Of a stretch of DNA of 22,015 bases, positions 1-7,641 are shown in pieces. Under the pieces are notes generated by a model that did not search any database, was not told the origin of the DNA, and saw nothing but the letters and a program-made list of their open reading frames with translations. The stretch is from Tritrichomonas foetus (lineage: Eukaryota > Parabasalia > Tritrichomonadida > Tritrichomonadidae). Position 1 is the stretch's first letter. Every line of letters starts with the position of its first letter. The stretch lies in the NCBI GenBank assembly GCA_001839685.1, contig MLAK01000898.1, forward strand, positions 28,971 to 50,985, read 5' to 3'. The position numbers and the translations under genes are program-made.

Positions 1-832
1 CTTCATGCCATTGAACAATTGGATGAGATGTTACTATTTCATTCTGAACTTCTACTATATGTGATTGTAATAGTACTTTTTCTGACTTGTCGTCACCGGT
101 CCTCCTCCTTTCTCTCCCATCTTCATCATCATCATCTTCTTCTTTATCACTCCTATTACATATAACATTATCATGAACTTCAAACGTAGATTGATGAGGA
201 TTTTGATCATCAAACATATGATCAATCTCCTCATCATTGAATTCAAAGTCCACTGTTTGATAGAGATCCACCGGATCAAAAGGAGGATTACTTTGATCTT
301 GATTATAATGAGAAGATATAGAAAAATGGTTCTGGTTAACCAGATTCTGATTAACCTCGATTTCCGGAGGAGAATTAACATTTGGTGAACAATCTGGATT
401 AAATTGATCAGCATAACTATCATTATCATTTGCATAAATTTCCACCTGGTTAGAGCGAGAGTTTTGCGAAAAATTAGAAAAGTCATATTGAGAATTTTGA
501 AAATAATTATCATTTGAATTTTGTATAGAAGGATTGACTTGATTAACATCATAAATAGAATCTGTAGGCGAATTAATTGCTGAATTGAAATAATTGTTGA
601 ATTGGGTTTGATCAACTTCCGAACTATTTTCCTGTGATGATCTAAAACCTAAATAAATTGTACCATTAGATTCGTTATTGTTATCAGGAGTAGGTCCAAC
701 TGGACTGAGTCCACTACTCCCAATAATTTGTGTTTGATGCAAATCTAATTTCGAGAAATTCTCGGAACCNGGATCATTCGATAGCTGATCTTGTAGCGAG
801 TGTGTGTATAAAAAATCACCATCCAAAAACAT
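1..832 (-). CDS. Acidic Asn/Ser/Asp-rich protein, N-terminal 277 residues (runs off the left edge)
   Basis: Reading the minus strand from the ATG at 832-830 gives 277 codons without a stop up to base 1, so the gene continues outside the window. The protein starts MFLDGDFLYTHSLQDQ and is then mostly low-complexity: rich in Asn, Ser, Asp, Gln and Pro, with short repeats such as NSP and NQN. An acidic run (KEEDDDDEDGRERRR) lies near residues 233-247. No enzyme motif, signal peptide or membrane segment is visible. Such composition fits a disordered activation or linker region of a regulatory protein, but that is inference. The ambiguous base at 770 falls in the third position of a CCN proline codon, so it does not change the protein. 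The start is the first in-frame ATG after a stop codon that lies inside the upstream tRNA gene. No initiator motif is evident in the 25 bp between tRNA and ATG. I do not recognise the family. Confidence 0.75.
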   Translation of the reverse strand, partial: MFLDGDFLYTHSLQDQLSNDXGSENFSKLDLHQTQIIGSSGLSPVGPTPDNNNESNGTIYLGFRSSQENSSEVDQTQFNNYFNSAINSPTDSIYDVNQVNPSIQNSNDNYFQNSQYDFSNFSQNSRSNQVEIYANDNDSYADQFNPDCSPNVNSPPEIEVNQNLVNQNHFSISSHYNQDQSNPPFDPVDLYQTVDFEFNDEEIDHMFDDQNPHQSTFEVHDNVICNRSDKEEDDDDEDGRERRRTGDDKSEKVLLQSHIVEVQNEIVTSHPIVQWHE

Positions 833-848
833 CGCGAAAAATAAAAGG

Positions 849-857
849 AAAAAAAAA
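849..857 (-). terminator. RNA polymerase III terminator of tRNA-Tyr
   Basis: A run of nine T residues on the minus strand begins right after the tRNA discriminator base. This is the expected pol III stop signal. It ends only 16 bp before the ATG of the next minus-strand gene, so it lies in that gene's presumed promoter or leader. Confidence 0.85.
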
Positions 858-941
858 TCCGCGCTGCTGGAATCGAACCGGCGACCCTGTGATATCCAAC
901 TGTTTCTACAGTCACATGCTCTACCACTGAGCTAAGAGCGG
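858..941 (-). tRNA. tRNA-Tyr (anticodon GTA) with a 12-nt intron
   Basis: The minus strand folds into a complete cloverleaf of 72 nt plus a 12-nt insert. The parts are acceptor strands 941-935 and 865-859, discriminator A at 858, D arm 932-918 with GG in the loop, anticodon stem TGTGA/TCACA at 916-912 and 892-888, and T arm 882-866 with loop TTCGATT. The anticodon GTA is at 909-907. The loop is too long by 12 nt; placing the intron after position 37 gives AAACAGTTGGAT (905-894). Intron bases ACAG can pair with CTGT of the anticodon loop, the usual anticodon-intron pairing. A-box-like TAGCTCAGTGG and B-box GGTTCGATTCC sequences are intact, and nine T residues follow directly. Two stem mismatches exist: U5-C68 in the acceptor and C51-A63 in the T stem. 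A short tRNA-Tyr intron is, from memory, known in Trichomonas vaginalis. This may be a functional gene or a slightly decayed copy. Confidence 0.88.
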
Positions 942-1059
942 CGCTGGTCCCTCAAAAATAATTTATTACTCAATAAAGTCTCAATAGGTGATGTGAAAAT
1001 TATCAAAAATTCATCATTTTTTCTTTAGAGTTACAGTGATCTCCTCAGAATTGATTGTA

Positions 1060-1077
1060 GATGCGACATTTCGCATC
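1060..1077. repeat. Short perfect hairpin, 7-bp arms
   Basis: GATGCGA and TCGCATC are separated by CATT. The hairpin lies in the 247-bp gap between tRNA-Tyr and the 3' end of the PFOR gene. It could fold in the PFOR 3' untranslated region, but nothing else supports a role. Confidence 0.4.
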
Positions 1078-1188
1078 ATTCTTACTTCATACAGTGGCAG
1101 CTTTTCCATTATTTCAATTAATACTATAATCAGATTTTCATCAATATATATATATTTTTATGTAATACACAAAGCAAACATAATTTTT

Positions 1189-4100
1189 TCAATCAAATGA
1201 TTTTCCAAATCCTACATATTTTTTATATCTTCTTAAAACATTTTTATGAAGATTTTCTCTCATCTTTTGGGCCAATTTTGGTTGGTGCTTTACGAGGGAA
1301 TTAAATCTTACTTCAAGATTTAAGAATTCATCAAGTTTTGCTTCATTTGGTTCCTTGGAAATCAATTCGAATGGATTCTTTCCTTTCTCCTCTCTTCTTG
1401 GGTCGAAACTATAAATCGGCCAATATCCACCTTCAACAGCAAGCTGATGTGCCAATAATCCATTATGACCACCTGCTCCAACAGCCCCTTTGATATGATG
1501 CATGATACAATTGCAGTAACACAATATTAATGATGGTCCTGGAAAGCTTTCAGCTTCTTTCATACATTTGATCAAATATTTAATATCATTTTGTGTTCCA
1601 AGAGCGCATGATGCAACATAACAATTACCATAATCCATCATCATAAATCCAAGATCCTTTTTGGTTGTTTCTTTTCCTAATGCTGCAAATTGTGCGACAG
1701 CACCAAGTTGTGTAGCTTTTGATTGCTGTCCACCTGTGTTTGCATAGATTTCATTATCAAAAACCAAAACATTAAAATCTTTACCAGATGCAAAAACGTG
1801 ATCAAGACCACCGTATCCAATATCATAAGCCCATCCGTCACCACCAACAATCCAATGAGATGGCTTCACCCAAAGATCATTTTGTCCTTGAAGAGGTTCC
1901 AATTCATTAACATGTTTGAGATTTGATAATTCTTTAACTAATTTTGGACCTAAGGATAATGTTGAATCACCATTGTCCCAATTTTCTCTTATTTTGCTTA
2001 ATGTTGCTACAAAGCTGTGAGGGAGTGTCATTAGCAATGGCTCATTGGCTAAGATGTTGTCGACTTGAATCAACAGGTTATTTCTTCTCATGTTTAATCC
2101 AATGGCCATTCCATAACCAAATTCTGCATTATCTTCAAATAATGATCGAGCCCATGCTGGTCCTCTTCCATTTTTATCAGTAATAAATGGAACTTTGGAG
2201 AATGAACCACCCCAAACAGAACTGCAACCACTTGCGTTGGCGATAATTAAACGTTTTCCAAATAATTGTGTGAGGATTTTGGTGACCATTGTTTCATTAC
2301 ATCCTTGACAAGATCCTGGAAATTCAATCATTGGCATATAGAATTGTGATCCACGAATAGTATATTTATCATTAATAAGTATTCCACGATTTGGTACATT
2401 ATCAGCTAAATATGAAAACATTTCGTTATCAATCCGTGCATGTTCCATTGCTTCATCTGTTCCATTAATTAAGGCCATTTCAATGCTGTCTGTTGGACAA
2501 ATTGCCATACAAAGTTCACAATCAACACAATCATATGGTGATGCTTGGATTCGGAATTGAAAGTTCTTAAGTTCTTTTCCTTTTGCAGGAATGGTTTTCA
2601 AGAATGGTTTGATTTCTTCTGGTGCTGCTTCAATTTCAGCATGATCAATTAAAAATGGCCTAATAACTGAATGTGGACAAACTGCAGCACATGCATTACA
2701 TTGTACACATTTTTCTGGTTTCCATACTGGTGTCTTTAATGACAATCCTTTCTTGGCCCATCTTGTTTCACCAATTGGAGATACTCCACCAAGACTTTCT
2801 TTAAAAGCGGAGACAGGAAGTTGAGCAGCAACAGTTTTGAATGAGTGTGAGAGGATTTTATTATAATAATCAATATCTTTGGTAGTATTCTTTGAAGAAA
2901 TTGACATTTTATCAGTAATACTTGCTTTCTTTGCTTTTGTAGTTTCTTCAGCAGTGGTCCATGATTCAGGAATTTCAATTTTACGGAGATGTTTGATTGC
3001 AGTTCTAGCAGCTTCGATGTTTTTGCTGATAACATCATCACCTAGTCTTCCATATTCATTTTCTATCCATTTTTCTGTGATTGGAAGCCAATCATCATCA
3101 AGGATTCTTGTGAGATGATAATAACAAGCTTGAATAATTGTTGAAATCTTGTTCTTCAATCCACATTTCAAGGCAATATCAGATGCATTAATTACATAAA
3201 ATTGAGCATTCTTTGCAGCTAATTCACGTTTGAAAGAAGCTGGAAGATGATTTTCAAGACCTTCAAGATCAGTCCATGGAAAGTTTAAGAAGAAAACTCC
3301 TCCTTTCTTGAGTTTGCTTAACATCGGATATTGACTAACGTATGATGGAAGTGTGCATCCAACAAAATCTGCTTCTGTAATTAAATATTGAGCTGAAATT
3401 GGTGTTTCTGAGAATCTTAAGAATGATCTTGTCAGTGCATTAGACTTATCTGCTGAATATGCAAAGAAACCTTGAGCATAATGTCCTTTTTCATCAATAG
3501 CAGCTTTAATAGCAGCTTTGTTTGCTCCAATTGTTCCATCTCCACCAAGTCCCCAGAAAATTGATTGAGACATGTTATTATTTGCATTAAATCCTGGTAA
3601 TGTGGCATCTGGAAGTGATAAAAATGTGACATCATCTTTGATTCCAACAGTAAATGTAGATTTTGGTTGTGTTGACCTCATATTATCAAAGACAGCTTTT
3701 GCATGAACTGGTGTAAATTCACGAGAAGCAAGTCCATATCTTCCACCTGTGCAAACTGCTGGATGATTAACTTTCTTTAATGAGAAAGCAACATCCATAT
3801 ATAATGGTTCAGCTGGAGCTGCAGGATCCTTTGAGCGATCAAGAACAGAAATTCTCTTTAATGATTTTGGAAGTGCATCAATTAAATGTTGAGTAGACCA
3901 TGGACGATATAAATGAGGAATTAAAACACCAACTTTTTCACCTTGCATTAAATTAACACAATCTTTGACAGCTGGGGCACCTGCTCCCATAATTACAATC
4001 ACATCTTCTGCATTCGGGTGTCCATAATAATCAAATAATTTATATTTACGACCAGTTAATTTCTCAAATTTCTTCATGTTGTTTTCTACTATTCCTGGAA

Positions 4101-4854
4101 TATTATTATAATAAGGATTATATAATTCGACAGTTTGGAAGTACGCATCGGCTCCTTGTGAATGACCAAGACACATTGGATGAGCTGGGTTTAAAGATCT
4201 CTTTCGAATTTCATTCAATTTGTCAAAAGGCATTAATTGCTGCATTTCACTTGCTGTCAATTGTTCTATCGAATTAATTTCATGACTCAATTTGAAACCT
4301 TCGAAGAAATGAACAAATGGAATTTCAGAATCAACTGTCGACATATGTGAAATTGCAGCCATATCTTGACATTCTTGAACAGTTGATGAAGAAAGTAAAG
4401 CAAATCCAGTATTTTTCACACACATTACATCAGCGTGATCTCCTTGGATTGAAAGCGCTTGAGTTGACACAGTTCTCGCGGCAACATGAAAGACAGCTGG
4501 CCAAAGTTCTCCAGCAGTTTTAAGCATATTTGGAATCATAAGAAGCAATCCTTGAGATGCTGTAAACGTCGTACAGAAAGTTCCAACTGCTGCAGCACCG
4601 TGGAGCGCTCCAGCAGCTCCAGCTTCAGATTGTAATACGCGAACAACAGGGACGTTTCCAAATACGTTTTTCTTTCCCTGGGAAGCCCAAATATCGTACT
4701 GTTCACCCATTGGTGTGGATGGCGTGATTGGGTAGAGAAAAGATGCTTCGCTCATATGATACGCGACGTGAACAGCTGCTCCGTTTCCATCGACAGGCGT
4801 GAGTTTCTTCGTGAATAAGCGATTTAAAGACAATCCTCTTTCTTTTAGCGACAT
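1189..4854 (-). CDS. Pyruvate:ferredoxin oxidoreductase (PFOR), hydrogenosomal
   Basis: PFOR oxidises pyruvate to acetyl-CoA and CO2 and passes electrons to ferredoxin; in trichomonads this occurs in hydrogenosomes. The 1221-residue product has the full family order: an N-terminal pyrimidine-binding domain with YPITPSTPMGE, a central domain with a GLGGDGTIGANK stretch, two [4Fe-4S] motifs (Cys716, 719, 722, 726 and Cys776, 779, 782, 786), Cys849, Cys852 and Cys877 for a further cluster, and a C-terminal thiamine-diphosphate site GGDGWAYDIGYGG with Asp1006. The first 17 residues, MSLKERGLSLNRLFTKK, are basic with an Arg-x-Phe element, like hydrogenosomal presequences. I chose the ATG at 4854: a GTG 12 codons upstream also opens the frame, but initiation there is unlikely in a eukaryote and two initiator-like motifs lie between the two. 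Length is normal and no break is seen. It stands alone, transcribed toward the tRNA gene. Confidence 0.95.
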   Translation of the reverse strand: MSLKERGLSLNRLFTKKLTPVDGNGAAVHVAYHMSEASFLYPITPSTPMGEQYDIWASQGKKNVFGNVPVVRVLQSEAGAAGALHGAAAVGTFCTTFTASQGLLLMIPNMLKTAGELWPAVFHVAARTVSTQALSIQGDHADVMCVKNTGFALLSSSTVQECQDMAAISHMSTVDSEIPFVHFFEGFKLSHEINSIEQLTASEMQQLMPFDKLNEIRKRSLNPAHPMCLGHSQGADAYFQTVELYNPYYNNIPGIVENNMKKFEKLTGRKYKLFDYYGHPNAEDVIVIMGAGAPAVKDCVNLMQGEKVGVLIPHLYRPWSTQHLIDALPKSLKRISVLDRSKDPAAPAEPLYMDVAFSLKKVNHPAVCTGGRYGLASREFTPVHAKAVFDNMRSTQPKSTFTVGIKDDVTFLSLPDATLPGFNANNNMSQSIFWGLGGDGTIGANKAAIKAAIDEKGHYAQGFFAYSADKSNALTRSFLRFSETPISAQYLITEADFVGCTLPSYVSQYPMLSKLKKGGVFFLNFPWTDLEGLENHLPASFKRELAAKNAQFYVINASDIALKCGLKNKISTIIQACYYHLTRILDDDWLPITEKWIENEYGRLGDDVISKNIEAARTAIKHLRKIEIPESWTTAEETTKAKKASITDKMSISSKNTTKDIDYYNKILSHSFKTVAAQLPVSAFKESLGGVSPIGETRWAKKGLSLKTPVWKPEKCVQCNACAAVCPHSVIRPFLIDHAEIEAAPEEIKPFLKTIPAKGKELKNFQFRIQASPYDCVDCELCMAICPTDSIEMALINGTDEAMEHARIDNEMFSYLADNVPNRGILINDKYTIRGSQFYMPMIEFPGSCQGCNETMVTKILTQLFGKRLIIANASGCSSVWGGSFSKVPFITDKNGRGPAWARSLFEDNAEFGYGMAIGLNMRRNNLLIQVDNILANEPLLMTLPHSFVATLSKIRENWDNGDSTLSLGPKLVKELSNLKHVNELEPLQGQNDLWVKPSHWIVGGDGWAYDIGYGGLDHVFASGKDFNVLVFDNEIYANTGGQQSKATQLGAVAQFAALGKETTKKDLGFMMMDYGNCYVASCALGTQNDIKYLIKCMKEAESFPGPSLILCYCNCIMHHIKGAVGAGGHNGLLAHQLAVEGGYWPIYSFDPRREEKGKNPFELISKEPNEAKLDEFLNLEVRFNSLVKHQPKLAQKMRENLHKNVLRRYKKYVGFGKSFD

Positions 4855-4870
4855 ATAGATAATAATTAAA

Positions 4871-4884
4871 TAAGAATGAAGTGA
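4871..4884 (-). promoter_or_regulatory. Candidate initiator (Inr) elements of the PFOR gene
   Basis: On the minus strand TCACTT and TCATTCT occur 28 and 23 nt upstream of the ATG at 4854. Both fit the trichomonad initiator pattern TCA-Py-(T/A), where transcription starts at the A. The spacing fits the short 5' untranslated regions typical of these organisms. The motif is short, so this rests mainly on position. Confidence 0.5.
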
Positions 4885-5038
4885 TAACACAAAACAAAGT
4901 TTTAAATAATACAGAAAATTTGAGAGATCTTAACTTTTTAAAATACAACCTTAATTCAATTGCGATTTAATTCGTTTTGGTAATATCTTGCTTTTCTCTC
5001 TTGATAAAGATGAAATTCAAAGATACATTTAATATATA

Positions 5039-5064
5039 GGGTGTCCGGTAATGTGATGTCACTA
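5039..5064 (+). repeat. Left terminal inverted repeat of the mariner element
   Basis: This copy starts GGGTGTCCGG and ends GTGATGTCACTA. It matches the reverse complement of 6299-6324 at 22 of 26 positions; all four differences are at 5049-5052. Confidence 0.88.
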
Positions 5065-5112
5065 AGTATAATAAAGTCATTTCTAATAAGTCATTTTTTA
5101 TTGATAAGTATT

Positions 5113-6123
5113 TCAAAATATGTAGTCTCCATTGGCATCAATAACTTTTTTCAGTCTATTTTGCCATTCTGCAAAAACTGAAAACAAAGTTTCCGATGGA
5201 ATTTCATTGAAAATTTGGACTATTGTTTGAATCAAATGGCTTGGTGATTCAAAAACAATTCCTTAAACTTTTTCTTTAATAGTTCCAAATAAAAAAAAGT
5301 CGCTAGGCGCCAAATCAGGTGAATATGCCGGATGTGGAACTGATTCTAGTGAGTTTTCATTTATATATTTTTTGACAATTTTTGCCACATGAGGCTTTGC
5401 ATTGTCATAATGAACAAATAATTTTTTATAATTATTCGAGTTTTTAAACTCAACAATTTTTGACATAATGGCTGTAATATAATATGCAGCATTAAACTTT
5501 TCATTTGGCGGCAAAACATCAATATGAATTATCCCATGAGGGTTCCAAAATACAGTCACCATAAATTTAGTGATCTGAAACCCTGGATTTTGAATAGTTG
5601 GGATTACTGAGTTTTCAGGAATCCATTGTGTATTGAAATCAGTCTTGGAATAAAACCAAGACTCATCTCCTGTTATTAAAAAGGTGAAATTAGTTTTTTG
5701 TTCTGCATTCAAAATTTTAAGAAGTTTTTTTGCCAATAAAACTCTATTGGCCTTTTGATTTTCTGTTAGAATATGTGGCACCCATCGAAGATGCACATGT
5801 TTATACATTAATTTTGATGTTAAACGATCATAAATTGTCGATTTTGGTTCACCTAAAACATTAGCAATATATCGACACGATGAATGTGGAAATTCGGTTA
5901 AAACATCTAAAATTTTCCAGTCAAGAATATCATAACTTTGGCACTTTTTCTCTTTTTTCACAGGCTGTGTGTTTTGACTTCTGTTCAGTTCTGCCATGAC
6001 TCGGTAGATTTGTCTTTGAGACAAACATTTTTCTTTCAAGACACTCTTCATTTCTTCATATATTTCTTTGCCCCTTTTTCCTTCAAGCTGCAGAAAAGTT
6101 ATGATTGAATGTTGATCAATCAT
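5113..6123 (-). pseudogene. mariner transposase, interrupted by one in-frame stop
   Basis: The frame begins at the ATG at 6123 and would encode a 336-codon cut-and-paste transposase. The N-terminal third is a helix-turn-helix DNA-binding region (SCRYIANVLGEPKSTIYDRL), followed by a WVPHIL motif typical of mariner. The catalytic triad is visible in GDESWFY, HYDNAKPH and APSDFFLF. The second and third Asp are separated by 34 residues, the D,D34D signature. At 5265-5263 a TAA stop follows KEKV, just after the third Asp. Reading on in the same frame gives 49 more sense codons to a TGA at 5115-5113, including residues typical of the family C-terminus. So there is one nonsense change and no frameshift, suggesting recent inactivation. 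A truncated 286-residue product might still be made, but probably lacks activity. Confidence 0.9.
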
Positions 6124-6129
6124 TTTTTA

Positions 6130-6154
6130 ATAAACGTGCATCGTGTACGTTTAT
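6130..6154. repeat. Imperfect palindrome just upstream of the transposase ATG
   Basis: Eleven-base arms (ATAAACGTGCA and TGTACGTTTAT) flank TCG, with a single mismatched pair. It lies 6 bp before the transposase start codon, inside the mariner element. It might be a binding site for the transposase or a host factor, or part of the promoter; that is inference. Confidence 0.5.
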
Positions 6155-6298
6155 AAATTATTCTTTTTTTTTATGAAAAAGATTCTTTATCTCTATTTTC
6201 AGTCAAGAGAAAAAAAAATTGTTTTCAAAATTTTTATGTTAACATTGCATAGTTTATTATTTATAAATATAATGTATTGATTTCACTTCTAATGTGGG

Positions 6299-6324
6299 TA
6301 GTGACATCACGCCTCCGGACACCC
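6299..6324 (-). repeat. Right terminal inverted repeat of the mariner element
   Basis: Read on the minus strand it starts GGGTGTCCGG and ends GTGATGTCACTA. It lies upstream of the transposase start, with about 175 bp between repeat and ATG. Confidence 0.88.
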
Positions 6325-6408
6325 TATAACATAATCTTAAAAATATTGAACAGGTGGCTTTGAGCACTTAAATCCCGTTGTAAATAAATTGATACTATAG
6401 AAAACTTA

Positions 6409-6457
6409 AAAAAAAATCAATGGATTCATTGATTTAATGAATTCATTGATTTTTTTT
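6409..6457. repeat. Long near-perfect hairpin, 22-bp arms
   Basis: The left arm 6409-6430 and right arm 6436-6457 are reverse complements with one mismatch, around the 5-nt spacer GATTT. The arms contain AATCAATG, and the outer ends are runs of A and T. It sits about 85 bp outside the mariner end. It could be a miniature-element remnant, a transcript-end structure, or an extrusion-prone AT palindrome. Confidence 0.65.
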
Positions 6458-7434
6458 CTGATCAATATATAAATATTTTGTGATTAATTGAAAAGAAATA
6501 TAATTTTGGGAAGATTCAAAAAGATTAACATGAATTTGAAAGAACATCAATCGATAGGTTTTATTCGTTTTAAAATTTTCTTTAGCTGCTATACAAAAGT
6601 GAGTTAAAGATTATCACATAGATCATCAATTCCGTTAAGAAATCAGTCTGATTTTAGCTTAGTTTGGCTCTCATTTCGAGTAAAATTTGTATTGTGAACT
6701 CAACTGGTCATTTCCCATTCAAACTTTTCAATTAATTGATTCATCTCAAAAAAAAAATAAATGATATTTTCGAATTATTCCTGATATCTCTTATAATTCC
6801 ATTTTTTAATGAAGTAAAAATGTACCTGCATACACTATGAAATGACTTAATTAAGAAAATTAATTGTTGAATAAAATAATATCGAAATTCTCAAGATATG
6901 TAGCTTTATTTTTCTCGAAAATGTTGTTGAGACAAATTGAATGCATTTTTGAAAAGTATTGAAAAAAATGTTATCATGGATTCGCGAAAACTATTCATTT
7001 GGTAAGACAATACTGTTCATAGTATTCATGCACAATCTTCTTTGTTATTCCATAGTTGGACAATTCCCTATAAAAACGGGTTAAAATCAGATTGATCGAT
7101 TCATTGAGATGAGGAGCATCAGTTGTTTTAATTTTGGTTAATAGAATCGTTAGTAATCATCAAATTAGATTGATTAGAAGACATGGCTTGCTTTATTTTT
7201 TATATTTTAAATTGATACAGATTTTTTTTTTTCTTTTCTGATTTGGACAGAATATCAATCGAAATCTGGGAATTATAATAGATACTATATATCGTAGAAG
7301 GTACTGAAAGTTCTTGTTTAGAAGAAAATATTCATTTCTAGTGTCCTTTTGAACAATTCACTTCACATGGCAATGATACGTATGGTGAAATAATTGTCAG
7401 TATAGGTGAATCAATGTTAATTCAGTCGTTAATC

Positions 7435-7453
7435 GGTCGATTGGAAGTCGACC
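7435..7453. repeat. Small GC-rich hairpin upstream of uL30
   Basis: GGTCGA (7435-7440) and TCGACC (7448-7453) flank TTGGAAG. It lies about 190 bp before the uL30 start codon. Its role is unknown. Confidence 0.35.
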
Positions 7454-7628
7454 ATTTTAATTCAGAATATAAGTAAAAGTGCATTTACCGATCATTATCT
7501 ATACAATTCTCTCATTTGAGATTTTATTTGAATGTACGATAAGGAAAATCTGGTCATGAAAATCTACGACCGTTTATTTTGAGAGCTTACAAAATCAAGC
7601 CTTGGTCGAGAACAACTTTTTTATAAAT

Positions 7629-7635
7629 TCATTAA
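7629..7635 (+). promoter_or_regulatory. Candidate initiator of the uL30 gene
   Basis: TCATTAA matches TCA-Py-(T/A), with the A at 7631. It would give an 11-nt 5' untranslated region, short as is usual for trichomonad mRNAs. Confidence 0.55.
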
Positions 7636-7641
7636 AATATA

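Larger units (their letters stand above)
5039..6324. mobile_element. mariner-family DNA transposon, about 1286 bp, TA-flanked
   Basis: Both ends begin GGGTGTCCGG when read inward, and TA flanks the element at 5037-5038 and 6325-6326, the target duplication expected of mariner. Because the shared sequence is TATAGGG, the exact boundary could be shifted by two bases. The terminal inverted repeats extend about 26 bp: ten identical bases, four differing, then twelve identical (GTGATGTCACTA). Between them lies a single transposase gene on the minus strand. Size and organisation resemble the mariner described in T. vaginalis (Tvmar1), but I cannot test identity. Intact ends could still be used by a transposase supplied elsewhere. 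Confidence 0.93.
6325..7641. other. Gene-free region between the mariner element and the uL30 gene
   Basis: About 1.3 kb of AT-rich DNA with stops in all frames and no RNA gene that I can recognise. It holds the long hairpin at 6409-6457, a small hairpin at 7435-7453 (GGTCGA and TCGACC around 7 nt), many homopolymer A/T runs, and, at its right end, the uL30 promoter. Confidence 0.6.

Noticed and set aside
55..615. 186-codon minus-strand frame rich in Ile, Leu and Met
   Set aside because: It overlaps the acidic-protein frame on the same strand. Its hydrophobic composition is what an AAT/GAT-rich gene gives in a shifted frame, and it has no family features.
1005..1020. 16-bp sequence AAAAATTCATCATTTT repeated at 8888-8903
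   Set aside because: A shared AT-rich 16-mer within 22 kb is not unexpected, and the two sites have no common position relative to a gene.
6325..7641. Search for small nuclear RNA, 5S rRNA or another tRNA in the long gene-free region
   Set aside because: No B-box-like or recognisable RNA signature was found by eye; a covariance-model search would be needed to exclude it fully.
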